From contig NC_015125.1 in NCBI RefSeq assembly GCF_000202635.1, positions 248,001 through 312,000 on the forward strand: DNA of 64,000 nt. Reading direction: 5' to 3'. The notes under the pieces were generated by a model. That model searched no databases. It worked only from the letters and a program-made list of their open reading frames with translations, and was not told the DNA's origin. A program made the position numbers and the translations under genes. Shown here piece after piece: positions 7,759 through 16,556 of this stretch (position 1 is its first letter; every line of letters begins with the position of its first letter). This DNA comes from Microbacterium testaceum StLB037 (GTDB lineage: Bacteria; Actinomycetota; Actinomycetes; Actinomycetales; Microbacteriaceae).

Positions 7759-8661
7759 TCAGCTCAGCTGCTCCAGCAACCACCGCGTTCCGCGCACCGA
7801 CGCGCCCAGCGCCTCGACGCGCGCGGCGAGGCCACGGTCGCTCGTCACCACGATCACCGGGTCGAACGAGCCCACGAGCTCCGATGCCACCCTGACGATC
7901 TCGTCGTCTCCCGAACCGCTCGCGCGGTGCACCGAGACGCCGTCATGCGCGACCTCCGTCGCGCGCGCCTCACCCTCCAGCACGGCCGCGACAAGCGGGA
8001 ACCAGCGCGTGGCGGAAAGGCCGAGGGCCTCGGCATCCATCCCCGACGACGTCAGCGCGGACAGGCGGGTGAGCAGTCGTCCGGCTGCCCCGGCGCGGTC
8101 TTTCCACCAGCCGTCGGGCACCGAGCCCACCACGTTCGCGACGTCGACCACGACCGCGGGGCGCGCGGAAAGCGCCGCGCGCAGAGCGGGCCACGACGCC
8201 GCGAAGCCCGGGTGAAGCGGGCGGGTGTCGACCTCGTCGACGGGCACCCACTCGAGCGCCACGCTCTCGGGGTCGCTGATCACCGGCTCGAACGGCGAGG
8301 TGACATCGGCCACGAGGGTCGTGTAGGTCCAGATGCCGAGATCGAGCACGCTCTCGAAGCGCGCCTGCACCGCGTCTTCGGGCACCCCCGCCTCTTCGCC
8401 TGACTCGCGCAGGGCACCGTCGCGCGCCGACTCGTTCTCGTGACGTGCTCCGCCGGGGAGCGCCCAGGTGTCGCCGAAGTGGCTCCACGACACCCTGTGC
8501 TGCAGCAGCACGCCCCGCTCAGCGTCGAGGGCCAGCAGTCCGGCGGCGCCGAAACGCCCCCAGTACTTCTCCCCCGTCGGCGCGACGACCCACGCGTCCC
8601 CGGGATCGCGGGGACCGTGCGGGCGCCGCGGTTCGCCCGGGGCGGGAGGCTCGATCGTCAT
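7759..8661 (-). CDS. NUDIX hydrolase fused to a NYN/PIN-like nuclease domain
   Basis: A 300-residue two-domain protein. Residues 30-150 are a NUDIX hydrolase with a complete Nudix box (G-x5-E-x7-RE-SG-EE-A-G). The C-terminal half starts with AVVVDVANVVGSVPDGWW, includes SGDDEIV and ends with VIVVTSDRGLAARV, the acidic pattern of NYN/PIN-type RNase domains. The combination suggests a nucleotide- or RNA-end-processing enzyme with a linked RNase, but the substrate is unknown. The ATG at 8661 is chosen because the frame upstream is arginine-rich and lacks similarity. It converges on the S4 protein gene. Confidence 0.82.
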   Translation of the reverse strand: MTIEPPAPGEPRRPHGPRDPGDAWVVAPTGEKYWGRFGAAGLLALDAERGVLLQHRVSWSHFGDTWALPGGARHENESARDGALRESGEEAGVPEDAVQARFESVLDLGIWTYTTLVADVTSPFEPVISDPESVALEWVPVDEVDTRPLHPGFAASWPALRAALSARPAVVVDVANVVGSVPDGWWKDRAGAAGRLLTRLSALTSSGMDAEALGLSATRWFPLVAAVLEGEARATEVAHDGVSVHRASGSGDDEIVRVASELVGSFDPVIVVTSDRGLAARVEALGASVRGTRWLLEQLS

Positions 8662-8979
8662 CCCTTCCACCCTGGCACACCTCGGCGATCCCGGGTCAGC
8701 CCGTCGACTCTTGGCGCCGCAATCCCGCGCGAGGCCACCCCGAACCGTCCCGCGGATCCGGATGCCGACACACCGCGCACATGGCATCCGGAACGGCGCG
8801 TCCCCCACCGGCCCCGCCCGACGGCTCGCCAGCCACCGCCATCCCGAAACAGCCCCTCGCCCACCGACTCCGCCCGACGGCCCTGCCAACCCTCACCGAC
8901 GCCCGACCGCCCTGCCAACCCCACCGACGCCCGACGACCCGCCCCACGACTGCCCCGACGAGGCGTCCACAAACGCCAC
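8662..8979. other. Non-coding stretch with a short tandem duplication
   Basis: No gene is supported between the NUDIX start and the DUF805 terminator. Frames here are low-complexity (Pro, Arg, Thr). The stretch contains the duplication listed separately and presumably the NUDIX promoter. Confidence 0.5.
8881..8938. repeat. Two near-identical 29-bp tandem units
   Basis: Units 8881-8909 and 8910-8938 both read CCCTGCCAACCC, then CACCGACGCCCGAC, and differ at only a few positions. A partial third unit may precede them. Function is unknown; local slippage duplication is likely. Confidence 0.6.
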
Positions 8980-9011
8980 GTGCCCCGACCCCACAGACGG
9001 GGCCGGGGCAC
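8980..9011 (-). terminator. Strong hairpin downstream of the DUF805 gene
   Basis: GTGCCCCGACCCC (8980-8992) pairs with GGGGCCGGGGCAC (8999-9011) around a 6-nt loop, with one mismatched pair. It starts 15 bp past the DUF805 stop on the minus strand, as expected of a terminator in a high-GC genome. Confidence 0.7.
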
Positions 9012-9025
9012 GCGAAAGAGAAACG

Positions 9026-9469
9026 TCAGCGGTCGAAGCGCGCGCCCTCGGGCTTCGAGTCCAGCAGCGTGAAGACGAGGAGGATGATCGGTCCGACGAA
9101 CGGGACGAAGTAGATGAACGCCCAGAAGCCGCTGCGGTTGGTGTCGTGCAGGCGGCGAACGAGAACCGCGATGTGCGGGATGATCGTCGCGAGGCCCCAG
9201 ATCACCGAGAGCACGACGAAGATCACACCGATTCCACCGGCGAGCTGAATCTCGCCGTACGGGCCCGTGGAGACCCCGCCCGTCACGAGCGCGAGCACGT
9301 TGAGCACGAGGACGACGAGGCCGTTCGCGAGGATCCACCACCAGTACTCGCTGCGGCTCGCGCGGCCGGTGAAGGTCGCGTACTTCTTGAAGATGCGGCG
9401 CACGGCCGCGCCGAACGGTGCTCCGTAGTACGGCTGATCGAGCGCGGGCTCGGCGTGCAGATTCGTCAT
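9026..9469 (-). CDS. DUF805 inner-membrane protein
   Basis: A 147-residue integral membrane protein of the DUF805 family (related to E. coli YhaH and YhaI); function is unknown. The family signature is present: FKKYATFTGRASRSEYWWW (about 28-46), then hydrophobic segments near 47-63, 78-100 and 115-137, and the conserved LVRRLHDTNRSGFW block (103-116). AGGGAG lies 5 bp before the ATG. A palindrome of form TTGTT-N5-AACAA lies about 110 bp upstream. Monocistronic on the minus strand, with its own terminator. Confidence 0.9.
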   Translation of the reverse strand: MTNLHAEPALDQPYYGAPFGAAVRRIFKKYATFTGRASRSEYWWWILANGLVVLVLNVLALVTGGVSTGPYGEIQLAGGIGVIFVVLSVIWGLATIIPHIAVLVRRLHDTNRSGFWAFIYFVPFVGPIILLVFTLLDSKPEGARFDR

Positions 9470-9577
9470 GAAATCTCCCTGTCAGGGCGAGGTGCGACAC
9501 CCCGCGGAGGCGGGCCACCTGCCCACCGCTGATGCAGCGTATCCATTCCTGGGAGGTTTCTGTGAGAAATCGTGTGA

Positions 9578-9592
9578 TTGTTTCGCGAACAA
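9578..9592. promoter_or_regulatory. Palindromic operator-like site upstream of the DUF805 gene
   Basis: TTGTT and AACAA flank TCGCG, and the inner TTCGCGAA is itself a palindrome. The site lies in an AT-richer patch between the der terminator and the DUF805 start. Which regulator binds, if any, is unknown. Confidence 0.35.
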
Positions 9593-9598
9593 CGCCGA

Positions 9599-9633
9599 AA
9601 CGCCCCGGCCACTATGACGGCGACCGGGGCGTT
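9599..9633 (-). terminator. Terminator of the parA-to-der cluster
   Basis: AACGCCCCGG (9599-9608) and CCGGGGCGTT (9624-9633) form a perfect 10-bp stem followed on the minus strand by TTTCGG. It starts 12 bp past the der stop. Confidence 0.75.
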
Positions 9634-9644
9634 CACAACGTGGA

Positions 9645-11168
9645 TCAGCGCTGACGCTTCTCGCGAATACGCATGTTCAGCACGATCGGCGTGCCCTCGA
9701 AACCGTAGATCTCGCGCAGGCGCCGCTGGATGAAGCGGCGGTAGCCGGGGTCGAGGAATCCGGTCGTGAACAGCACGAATGTCGGCGGACGCGTCGCCGC
9801 CTGCGTCCCGAACAGAATGCGGGGCTGCTTGCCGCCGCGCAGCGGGTGCGGGTGCTCGGCGACGAGCTCCGACAGGAACGCGTTGAACTTGCCGGTGGGG
9901 ATGCGGGTGTCCCACGACTCGAGCGCCGTCTCCAGCGCCGGCACGAGCTTGTCGAGGTGACGACCGGTGCGGGCCGAGATGTTGACGCGCGGAGCCCACG
10001 CGACGTGCGCGAGGTCCTGCTCGATCTCGCGCTCGAGGTAACGGCGACGGTCCTGGTTCTCCATGTCGTCGTCGTTCAGGCGGTCCCACTTGTTGAACGC
10101 CAACACGAGGGCACGACCCGACTCGAGCACGAGGTCGATGATGTTGAGGTCCTGCACGCTGATCGGCTGCGAGACGTCGAGCACGACGACGGCGACCTCG
10201 GACTTCTCGAGCGCCGTCGACGTGCGCAGCGAGGCGTAGAAGTCGGCACCCTGCGACAGGTGCACGCGGCGACGGATGCCGGCCGTGTCGACGAGCGTCC
10301 AGAGCTTGCCGCCGAGCTCGACGACCTCGTCGACGGGGTCGCGCGTCGTGCCCGCGAGCTCGTTGACGACGACGCGCTCCTCGCCCGCGGCCTTGTTCAG
10401 CAGCGACGACTTGCCGACGTTCGGGCGACCGAGGATCGCGACGCGGCGCGGTCCGCCGATCTCGTACTTGGCGACCGCCGAGACCTCGGGCAGCACCTTC
10501 ATGAGCTCGTCGAGCAGGTCGGCGACGCCGCGGCCGTGAATGGCCGACACGGGGTGCGGCTCGCCGAGGCCGAGGTTCCACAGGGCCGTGGCCTCGGGCT
10601 CCTGGCGGGCGTCGTCGACCTTGTTGGCGATGAGGAAGACGGGCTTCTTGCTCTTGCGCAGCAGCTTCACGACGTGCTCGTCGGTCGAGGTCGCCCCCAC
10701 CGTGGCATCCACGACGAACAGCACGACGTCGGCGAGGTCGATCGCGACCTCGGCCTGCGCCGCCACCGAACGGTCGATGCCCTTCGCGTCGGGCTCCCAC
10801 CCGCCGGTGTCGACCAGCGAGAACCGGCGGTCGAGCCACTCGGCCTTGTACGTGACGCGGTCGCGCGTGACACCCGGGGTGTCCTCGACGACGGCCTCGC
10901 GACGGCCGAGGATGCGGTTCACCAGCGCCGACTTGCCGACGTTCGGGCGGCCGACGATCGCGACCACCGGCAGCGCCGGCAGGAACTCGATCGCCCCCTC
11001 GCCCGAGGCCAGCCCCGCGAGCAGCGCGGCGTCGTCCTCATCGAGGTCGAAGTCCTCGAGGCCCGCGCGCAGCGCTTCGGCTCGCTGTTCGGCGAGGACC
11101 TCGTCCAGCTCGGCCATCTTCTCGGCGAGCTGGTCGGGCCCGCCCTCGTACTCGTCTTCAACGCCCAT
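9645..11168 (-). CDS. der: Ribosome-assembly GTPase Der (EngA)
   Basis: Der is an essential GTPase with two tandem G domains that matures the 50S subunit. Both G domains are intact: [12 protein letters not shown] near residue 71 with DTPGVTRD and NKVD, and [12 protein letters not shown] near residue 246 with DTAGIRRR and NKWD. A C-terminal KH-like domain follows ([12 protein letters not shown]...RILFGTQ). The first 65 residues are an acidic extension ([20 protein letters not shown]) common in actinobacterial homologues. The start overlaps the cmk stop by 11 bp, so translation is probably coupled. Confidence 0.96.
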   Translation of the reverse strand: MGVEDEYEGGPDQLAEKMAELDEVLAEQRAEALRAGLEDFDLDEDDAALLAGLASGEGAIEFLPALPVVAIVGRPNVGKSALVNRILGRREAVVEDTPGVTRDRVTYKAEWLDRRFSLVDTGGWEPDAKGIDRSVAAQAEVAIDLADVVLFVVDATVGATSTDEHVVKLLRKSKKPVFLIANKVDDARQEPEATALWNLGLGEPHPVSAIHGRGVADLLDELMKVLPEVSAVAKYEIGGPRRVAILGRPNVGKSSLLNKAAGEERVVVNELAGTTRDPVDEVVELGGKLWTLVDTAGIRRRVHLSQGADFYASLRTSTALEKSEVAVVVLDVSQPISVQDLNIIDLVLESGRALVLAFNKWDRLNDDDMENQDRRRYLEREIEQDLAHVAWAPRVNISARTGRHLDKLVPALETALESWDTRIPTGKFNAFLSELVAEHPHPLRGGKQPRILFGTQAATRPPTFVLFTTGFLDPGYRRFIQRRLREIYGFEGTPIVLNMRIREKRQR

Positions 11169-11931
11169 CGCGGGCTCCCATCGTGGAGTCGACGACGCTC
11201 AGCACGGCATCGACGGTCTGTTCGAAATCAAGGGGGGTCGAATCGACGACCTCGACGCCGGGTGCGGCGGTGAGGAAGTCGACGACCGTGGAATCAGCGG
11301 CATCGCGCTTGTGCAGGGCGGCGGCGACCGCGGCGGCATCCTGCGAGGTGAGCTCGGCACTGCGCCGCGCGGCGCGCACCTCGGGAGCCGCGGTCAGCAG
11401 GATGCGTACCGGCGCGTCCGGGAAGACGACGGTCGTGATGTCACGCCCCTCGACCACGACGCCCGGCAGAGCAGCGGATGCCACGAGCCGACGGAACAGC
11501 TCGTTCACCGCGTGCCGCACGGGGGCGACCCGGGCGACCCCGCTCACCGCGTCGGTCACGCGGGGCTCGCGGATCGCGTCGGTGACGTCGACGGAGCCGA
11601 CGCGCACCCAGCGGTCGGTCGTGTCGAGCGAGATGGCGTAGTCGAAGTCGCCGAAGATCTCGAGCACGGCGGTGGCGTCGGAGGTGTCGATCCCGTGCTC
11701 GAGCGCGTGCCACGCGAGGGCCCGGTACGCGGCGCCGGTGTCGAGGAAGCCGTAGCCGAGGCGCGTGGCCGCGGCCTTCGACACGCTCGACTTGCCGCTG
11801 CCGGCGGGACCGTCGATCGCGACGACGACGGGCGCGGATGCCGACCCCTCGGCGGGCGGCGCGAACCCGGGCGTCGCGAGACCGGTCGCGGCGAGGCCGG
11901 GCCGGAAGAGGGCGGGGGTGAATTCAGTCAT
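11158..11931 (-). CDS. cmk: Cytidylate kinase
   Basis: Cmk phosphorylates CMP and dCMP to the diphosphates with ATP. The 257-residue protein has a P-loop GPAGSGKSS near residues 39-47, [13 protein letters not shown] (substrate loop), [15 protein letters not shown] and the ARRSAEL lid segment, all characteristic. About 30 residues precede the fold and are not conserved. ATG 11931 is used because the frame upstream lies inside tyrA out of phase; the ATG overlaps the tyrA stop by 8 bp. Cmk next to der is a widespread actinobacterial arrangement. Confidence 0.95.
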   Translation of the reverse strand: MTEFTPALFRPGLAATGLATPGFAPPAEGSASAPVVVAIDGPAGSGKSSVSKAAATRLGYGFLDTGAAYRALAWHALEHGIDTSDATAVLEIFGDFDYAISLDTTDRWVRVGSVDVTDAIREPRVTDAVSGVARVAPVRHAVNELFRRLVASAALPGVVVEGRDITTVVFPDAPVRILLTAAPEVRAARRSAELTSQDAAAVAAALHKRDAADSTVVDFLTAAPGVEVVDSTPLDFEQTVDAVLSVVDSTMGARDGR

Positions 11932-13057
11932 GGGTGGTGCTCGCAATCCGCCAACCGCGCTGCTGGAGGCCGTCGACGGCACGGCGGACCGCGTCGGGCA
12001 CGACGCTGATCTCGGCGAGGCCGAACGGCGCTCCGGGCGAGTGCTCGAGGCGTAGGTCTTCGACGTTGACGTCGAGGTCGCCGAGTTCGCCGAACAGGCG
12101 ACCCAGCTGGCCGGAGGTGTCGTCGACCATGACGACGAAGCTGTCGAACCGGCGATTCTGGCCGTGCTTGCCCGGCAGGCGCTCGACGCCCTCGTTGCCG
12201 CGGCGGATCGTGTCGGCCACCGTACGGCGGGCACCGGGCACGTCGGGATCGCGCAGCGCGTCGGCGACGTCGGAGAGGTCGGCGGCGAGCCGGTCGAGCA
12301 CGTCGACCACGGGCGCCGCGTTCGCGCCGAGGATCTGCACCCAGAGTTCGGGGGCGGATGCCGCGATGCGCGTCGTGTCGCGCACTCCCTGGCCCGCGAG
12401 GCGGAGCGAGCCGTCGGGGGCCTCGACGAAGCGGCCGGCGAGGAGGCTCGCGACCAGCTGCGGAACGTGCGACATGAGCGCGACGGACTCGTCGTGCTCC
12501 TCGGGGGTCATCTCGATGAGCGTCGCCCCGAGGTCGAGAGCGAGCCCCTCGACGAGGGACAGGTCGTGGGCCGAGGTCTCGGCATCCCGGCACACGACCC
12601 AGGGGCGGCCGATGAAGATGTCGGCGCGGGCCGAGATGGCTCCTCCGCGCTCGCGTCCGGCCATGGGGTGCGAGCCGATGTAGTGGGTCAGATCGACGCC
12701 GCGCTCGCGGAGCGTGCGCAGCGGCTCGAGCTTGACGCTCGCGACGTCGGTGACGACGGCATCCGGGAACGCCTCCAGCTCGCGCTGCACGACGTCGGCG
12801 ATCACGTCGGGGGGCGTGGCGACGACGATGAGCGACGGCTTGTCGTCGGGCTGCTCGGCGCGGCCCGCGCCGTAGTCGATCGCGAGGCGCAACTGCGACG
12901 GAGACGCGTCGACGAGCACCACATCGACGCCGCGCGCGGTGAGCGCGTGGCCGATGCTGGCGCCGAGCAGGCCCGAGCCGACGACACGGACGGTGCCGCT
13001 CGTACGGGTCGCCAAAGGCCCGGCCGCGCGCGCGGACGTTCCGTTCGGTTCGCTCAT
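11924..13057 (-). CDS. tyrA: Prephenate dehydrogenase with ACT domain
   Basis: TyrA oxidatively decarboxylates prephenate to 4-hydroxyphenylpyruvate with NAD(P)+, the committed step to tyrosine. The 377-residue protein starts with a Rossmann fold ([17 protein letters not shown], about 23-39). The conserved [12 protein letters not shown] block and [13 protein letters not shown] form the catalytic helical region. Residues from about 295 ([19 protein letters not shown]) form an ACT domain, which in this family senses tyrosine. It lies between rluB and cmk with overlapping or short junctions, so it is expressed with the chromosome-maintenance genes. Confidence 0.94.
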   Translation of the reverse strand: MSEPNGTSARAAGPLATRTSGTVRVVGSGLLGASIGHALTARGVDVVLVDASPSQLRLAIDYGAGRAEQPDDKPSLIVVATPPDVIADVVQRELEAFPDAVVTDVASVKLEPLRTLRERGVDLTHYIGSHPMAGRERGGAISARADIFIGRPWVVCRDAETSAHDLSLVEGLALDLGATLIEMTPEEHDESVALMSHVPQLVASLLAGRFVEAPDGSLRLAGQGVRDTTRIAASAPELWVQILGANAAPVVDVLDRLAADLSDVADALRDPDVPGARRTVADTIRRGNEGVERLPGKHGQNRRFDSFVVMVDDTSGQLGRLFGELGDLDVNVEDLRLEHSPGAPFGLAEISVVPDAVRRAVDGLQQRGWRIASTTHD

Positions 13058-13109
13058 CGGGTCTCCTGCCCTGGGCGGCGCCCCTCGCACCGCGAGACGC
13101 CCCGGAGGC

Positions 13110-13886
13110 TCACTCCGCGGGAGTGTCGCCGTCCCGACGGGACAGCGTGAGCAGGGCGCCGCGTTCTACTGTAGTCAACTCGCGCGCCTTGCCCACCGGG
13201 AGTGTTCCCAGGTGAAGCGGCCCGAACTGCCTGCGCACGAGCTCGATGACGGGGTGACCGACCTCGGCCATCAGGCGCCGGACGATGCGGTTCTTCCCCG
13301 AGTGCAGCGTCAGCTCGACGAGGCTCTCGCCGCGCGAGGAGTCGAGCAGGCGCGCCTTGTCGGCCGCGATCCGCCCGTCCTCGAGGTCGACGCCCTTGAG
13401 GAGGTGCTGGATCGTCTGCGGCAGGACCTGGCCCTCGACCTTCGCGATGTACACCTTCGTGACACCGAACGAGGGGTGGGCGAGCACGTGGGCCAGGTCG
13501 CCGTCGTTGGTGAGGACGAGCAGGCCCGAGGTGTCGGCATCCAGTCGTCCGACGTTGAAGAGGCGCTCGTCCCAGTCCTTCGTGTACTGACGCAGGTCCG
13601 GACGCCCGCGGTCGTCGCTCATCGAGCTGACGACCCCGGTGGGCTTGTTCAGGATGACGTAGCGCTTCGACGTGTCGAGCTGGATCGCCGTGCCGTCGAC
13701 GTCGACGAGGTCGGTCTCGGGGTGGATCCGCGAGCCGAGCTCGGTCACGACGACGCCGTTCACACGCACGCGACCCGCGACGATCATCTCCTCCGAGACA
13801 CGGCGCGAGGCCACTCCCGCGTTCGCGAGCACCTTCTGCAGGCGCACGCCCTCATCGTTCGCTGAGCCTGTCGAAGCGTCGCTCAT
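13110..13886 (-). CDS. rluB: Pseudouridine synthase RluB type
   Basis: This enzyme isomerises uridine to pseudouridine in 23S rRNA (E. coli RluB acts at U2605). The 258-residue protein has an N-terminal S4 domain (VRLQKVLANAGVASRR, about 14-29), the catalytic motif GRLDADTSGLLVLTNDG with the Asp of RLD, and the C-terminal SGKNRIVRRLM block. The ATG at 13886 overlaps the scpB stop by 4 bp. Residues 3-9 (DASTGSA) are encoded by a copy of the local palindromic repeat family, so the N-terminus has been extended by repeat capture. Confidence 0.93.
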   Translation of the reverse strand: MSDASTGSANDEGVRLQKVLANAGVASRRVSEEMIVAGRVRVNGVVVTELGSRIHPETDLVDVDGTAIQLDTSKRYVILNKPTGVVSSMSDDRGRPDLRQYTKDWDERLFNVGRLDADTSGLLVLTNDGDLAHVLAHPSFGVTKVYIAKVEGQVLPQTIQHLLKGVDLEDGRIAADKARLLDSSRGESLVELTLHSGKNRIVRRLMAEVGHPVIELVRRQFGPLHLGTLPVGKARELTTVERGALLTLSRRDGDTPAE

Positions 13887-14488
13887 TTCAGTACCTCTCC
13901 GTCGAATCCGTCGGCGCCGTCGTCGAGCAACGGCGAGATGTGCGGCAGCTCGTCGAGCGAGTTGATGCCGAGGTTGACCAGCAGTTGGTCGGTCGTTCCG
14001 TAGTGGATCGCGCCCGTATCGGGGTCGGTGAACACCTCGGTGATCAATCCCCGCGCGAGCAGGGTGCGCACGACCGAGTCCACATTCACCGCGCGGATGG
14101 ATGCCACCTGCCCCCGCGTCACGGGCTGCTTGTACGCGATGACGGCCAGGGTCTCCAGCGCTGCCTGCGACAGCCGCGAGGGTGCCTGGGTGTTCACGAA
14201 GTCGCCGACGACGTCGTCGTACTCCTCGCGCACGTAGAGCCGCCACCCGCCGCCGACCTCGCGCAGTTCGAAGCCGCGGACCGGTCCCCCGGTCTCGCCG
14301 TCGTAGTCGGCGACGAGCGCCTCGACGGCCTGGCGGACGGCCGGCACGGGAGCCGCGACCGCGGCGGCGAGGCTCACGAGGCTCTGCGGTTCGTCCACGA
14401 CGAGGAGGATCGCCTCGAGCCGGCGAGCGACGGATGCCGGATCGCTCGGCCGCGGAGCCGGGATCGGGGCCTGCGGGTCAGCGGTCAT
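13883..14488 (-). CDS. scpB: Segregation and condensation protein B
   Basis: ScpB forms dimers of winged-helix subunits that bind ScpA in the bacterial SMC condensin. The 201-residue protein shows the first winged helix (VARRLEAILLVVDEPQSL), a conserved middle (GFELREVGGGWRLYVREEY) and the signature LSQAALETLAVIAYKQPVTR, then YGTTDQLLVNLGINSLDELP. It overlaps scpA by 11 bp upstream and rluB by 4 bp downstream. The N-terminus is proline-rich. Confidence 0.95.
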   Translation of the reverse strand: MTADPQAPIPAPRPSDPASVARRLEAILLVVDEPQSLVSLAAAVAAPVPAVRQAVEALVADYDGETGGPVRGFELREVGGGWRLYVREEYDDVVGDFVNTQAPSRLSQAALETLAVIAYKQPVTRGQVASIRAVNVDSVVRTLLARGLITEVFTDPDTGAIHYGTTDQLLVNLGINSLDELPHISPLLDDGADGFDGEVLK

Positions 14489-15515
14489 AATCGGCTCCCA
14501 GGGCGGCGAGGTTCTCTTCCGACCACCGCTCGGCGGTCCAGCGCAGGGTCAGCTCCCCGAGCGGTTCGAGCTGCTCGAACGACAGCGCCGCGTGGCGGTA
14601 CAGCTCGAGGATCGACAGAAATCGCGCGACGATGACCCCCGTCTCGGTGACGCCGGCGACGAGATCGCGGAAGTTCAGTGTCCCGGCCGAACGCAGCAGC
14701 GTCACCACGATCGCGGCCTGCTCGCGGATGCTCACGAGCGGGGCGTGCAGGTGGTCGAGCCCGACGGTGGGGATCTGCTTCGGTGCCATCGCGACGACGG
14801 CGAGAGCGGCGAAGTCGTCGAGGCTCAGCGTCCACACCAGTTCCGGCACGGCGGCGCGGTACTTCTCGTCGAGCCGCACGTCGCGGGTGTGCCGGCGGTC
14901 CTCTCGCTGCAGGCACCGCGCGAACCACGCCGACACCTCCTTGAACGCCCGGTACTGCAGGAGCCGGGCGAACAGCAGGTCGCGCGCCTCGAGGAGCGCC
15001 ACGGATTCGGCATCCACGAGTTCCCCCTGCGGCAGGAGACCTGCGATCTTCATGTCGAGCAGGGTCGCGGCGACGACGAGGAATTCGGATGCCTCGTCCA
15101 GATCGCTCTCGGGCCCGAGGTCGCGGAGATAGGCGATGAACTCGTCGGTCACGCGGCTGAGGGCGACCTCGGTGATGTCGAGCTCGGCGCGCGAGATGAG
15201 GGTGAGGAGGAGGTCGAAGGGGCCGTCGAAGACGGGGAGGGTGACGCGGAAGCCGGCGGCGTCGGTTCCGGTCCCTTCGACAGGCTCAGGGACCTGGGTC
15301 GCGGGCTCAGGGACCTCGACCCCGGGCTCGCGCGCTGCCTCAGCGAGGTGGCTGAGCTCGTCGAAGCCACCTGACGCATCGGCCGCGGTCCCTTCGACAG
15401 GCTCAGGGACCTCGCCCGCGAGCTCGCGTGCCTCCACCGCAAGGTGGCTGAGCTCGTCGAAGCCGCCGGGAGCCGGCGCGTCGGCGATGGGGGTGTCGTC
15501 AGGCGACGGCGCCAC
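14478..15515 (-). CDS. scpA: Segregation and condensation protein A with repeat-derived N-terminus
   Basis: ScpA is the kleisin that bridges SMC heads. The conserved domain begins at residue 89 (FRVTLPVFDGPFDLLLTLI) and runs to the end, including EASEFLVVAATLLDMKI and the C-terminal winged helix. GTG 15515 is chosen; it overlaps the parA stop by 17 bp. Residues 17-82 are not part of the family: they alternate GGFDELSHLA and EVPEPVEGT, the exact translations of four 25-bp palindromic repeats at 15270-15467. Whether the extension is functional is unknown, but the reading frame is preserved through all copies. Confidence 0.94.
   Translation of the reverse strand: MAPSPDDTPIADAPAPGGFDELSHLAVEARELAGEVPEPVEGTAADASGGFDELSHLAEAAREPGVEVPEPATQVPEPVEGTGTDAAGFRVTLPVFDGPFDLLLTLISRAELDITEVALSRVTDEFIAYLRDLGPESDLDEASEFLVVAATLLDMKIAGLLPQGELVDAESVALLEARDLLFARLLQYRAFKEVSAWFARCLQREDRRHTRDVRLDEKYRAAVPELVWTLSLDDFAALAVVAMAPKQIPTVGLDHLHAPLVSIREQAAIVVTLLRSAGTLNFRDLVAGVTETGVIVARFLSILELYRHAALSFEQLEPLGELTLRWTAERWSEENLAALGADYDR
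15270..15467. repeat. Array of four palindromic repeats inside scpA
   Basis: Four 25-bp palindromes lie at 15270-15294, 15347-15371, 15387-15411 and 15443-15467. Type A has arms GGTCCCT/AGGGACC; type B has arms GGTGGCT and AGCCACC (or AGCCGCC). All share a TGAG...GTCGAAG-like core in one orientation. Arm changes between types are compensatory, so the stem is preserved. Other family members lie at 13861-13877, 16471-16489, 16515-16539 and 39004-39028. Confidence 0.85.
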
Positions 15516-16401
15516 GCGCGACCAGCTCCCGCGCCAACCGCAGGTAGGCCTGGGCGGCGGTGTGCTCGGGCGCGAACTCCGTGATCGGCATGCCCGAGAC
15601 CGAGGCATCCGGGAACTTCACCGTGCGGCCGATGACCGTCTCGAGGACGTCGTCACCGAACGCCTCGACGACACGCTCGAGCACCTCGCGCGAGTGCAGC
15701 GTGCGGGGGTCGTACATCGTGGCGAGGACGCCGTCGAGCTGGATCGCCGGGTTGAGGCGGTCGCGCACCTTGTCGATGGTCTCGACCAGCAGTGCGACGC
15801 CGCGCAGCGCGAAGAACTCGCATTCGAGCGGAATGAGCACGCCGTGCGCGGCGGTGAGCGCGTTCACGGTCAAAAGGCCCAGCGAGGGCTGGCAGTCGAT
15901 GAGGATGACGTCGTAGTCGGCCGCGACCTTGCGGAGCACCCGGGCGAGGATCGTCTCGCGCGCGACCTCGTTGACGAGGTGCACCTCGGCGGCCGAGAGG
16001 TCGATGTTCGCGGGCAGGATGTCGAGACCCTCGACCCGCGTCGACACGATGACCTCGCGCGGGTCGCGCTTGGTGTCGAGCAGCAGGTCGTAGATGGTCG
16101 GCACGTCGTGCGTCTGGATGCCGAGACCCGCCGACAGCGCACCCTGCGGGTCGAAGTCGATCGCCAGCACGCGGCGGCCGTACCCGGCGAGCGAGGCGGC
16201 CAGGTTGATGGTGGTCGTCGTCTTACCGACGCCGCCCTTCTGGTTGCACAGCGCGATGATGCGCGCGGGTCCGTGGCTGTCGAGAGCCGGAGGGGTGGGG
16301 AACCCCTGGTAGGGGCGACCGGTGGGTCCGAGGATGACCTCGTCTGCGCCCGTCTTGTTGCCCTTCGTGCTCGCCGACACCGAGTCTCCCGCCTTCGTCA
16401 T
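15499..16401 (-). CDS. parA: ParA-family chromosome partitioning ATPase
   Basis: A 300-residue deviant-Walker ATPase of the ParA/Soj group. The deviant P-loop KGGVGKTTT lies near residues 52-60, the switch with DFDPQGALS follows, and Walker B is VILIDCQPSLG. The first 45 residues are a polar tail ending in ARIIALCNQ. No parB gene and no parS-like site accompanies it here. In actinobacteria this ParA heads the scpA-scpB-rluB-cmk-der block and is distinct from the oriC ParAB pair. ATG 16401 was chosen because the upstream frame is arginine-rich and without similarity. Confidence 0.92.
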   Translation of the reverse strand: MTKAGDSVSASTKGNKTGADEVILGPTGRPYQGFPTPPALDSHGPARIIALCNQKGGVGKTTTTINLAASLAGYGRRVLAIDFDPQGALSAGLGIQTHDVPTIYDLLLDTKRDPREVIVSTRVEGLDILPANIDLSAAEVHLVNEVARETILARVLRKVAADYDVILIDCQPSLGLLTVNALTAAHGVLIPLECEFFALRGVALLVETIDKVRDRLNPAIQLDGVLATMYDPRTLHSREVLERVVEAFGDDVLETVIGRTVKFPDASVSGMPITEFAPEHTAAQAYLRLARELVARGAVA

Positions 16402-16470
16402 AACGTCGTCGAGTCTAACCGCCGCCCGCCCCGCCGCCCGCGTGACCCGCGGGCGGCGCCCCGGCGCGGA

Positions 16471-16489
16471 GGCTTCGACAGGCTCAGCC
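16471..16489. repeat. Palindromic repeat family member (short)
   Basis: GGCTTCGACAGGCTCAGCC is a 19-bp palindrome with the same core as the copies in scpA. It lies in the parA upstream region. Confidence 0.75.
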
Positions 16490-16514
16490 ACCGCTCCCCG
16501 CTGCCCCCACCCCA

Positions 16515-16539
16515 GGTCCCTGAGCCCGTCGAAGGGACC
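16515..16539. repeat. Palindromic repeat family member
   Basis: A 25-bp copy with arms GGTCCCT and AGGGACC and core GAGCCCGTCGA, between the DUF4184 stop and parA. Its position just past the DUF4184 stop could let it act as a terminator for that gene. Confidence 0.78.
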
Positions 16540-16556
16540 GGAACCCCCGCGGGGCG

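Noticed and set aside
9846..12009. Two long plus-strand open frames opposite der and cmk
   Set aside because: Their translations are arginine/serine-rich shadows of conserved minus-strand genes with no recognisable domains.
15270..15467. Repeat array in scpA considered as a CRISPR array
   Set aside because: Repeats are palindromic, of two types, with unequal spacing, and they are in frame within a conserved gene; there are no cas genes.
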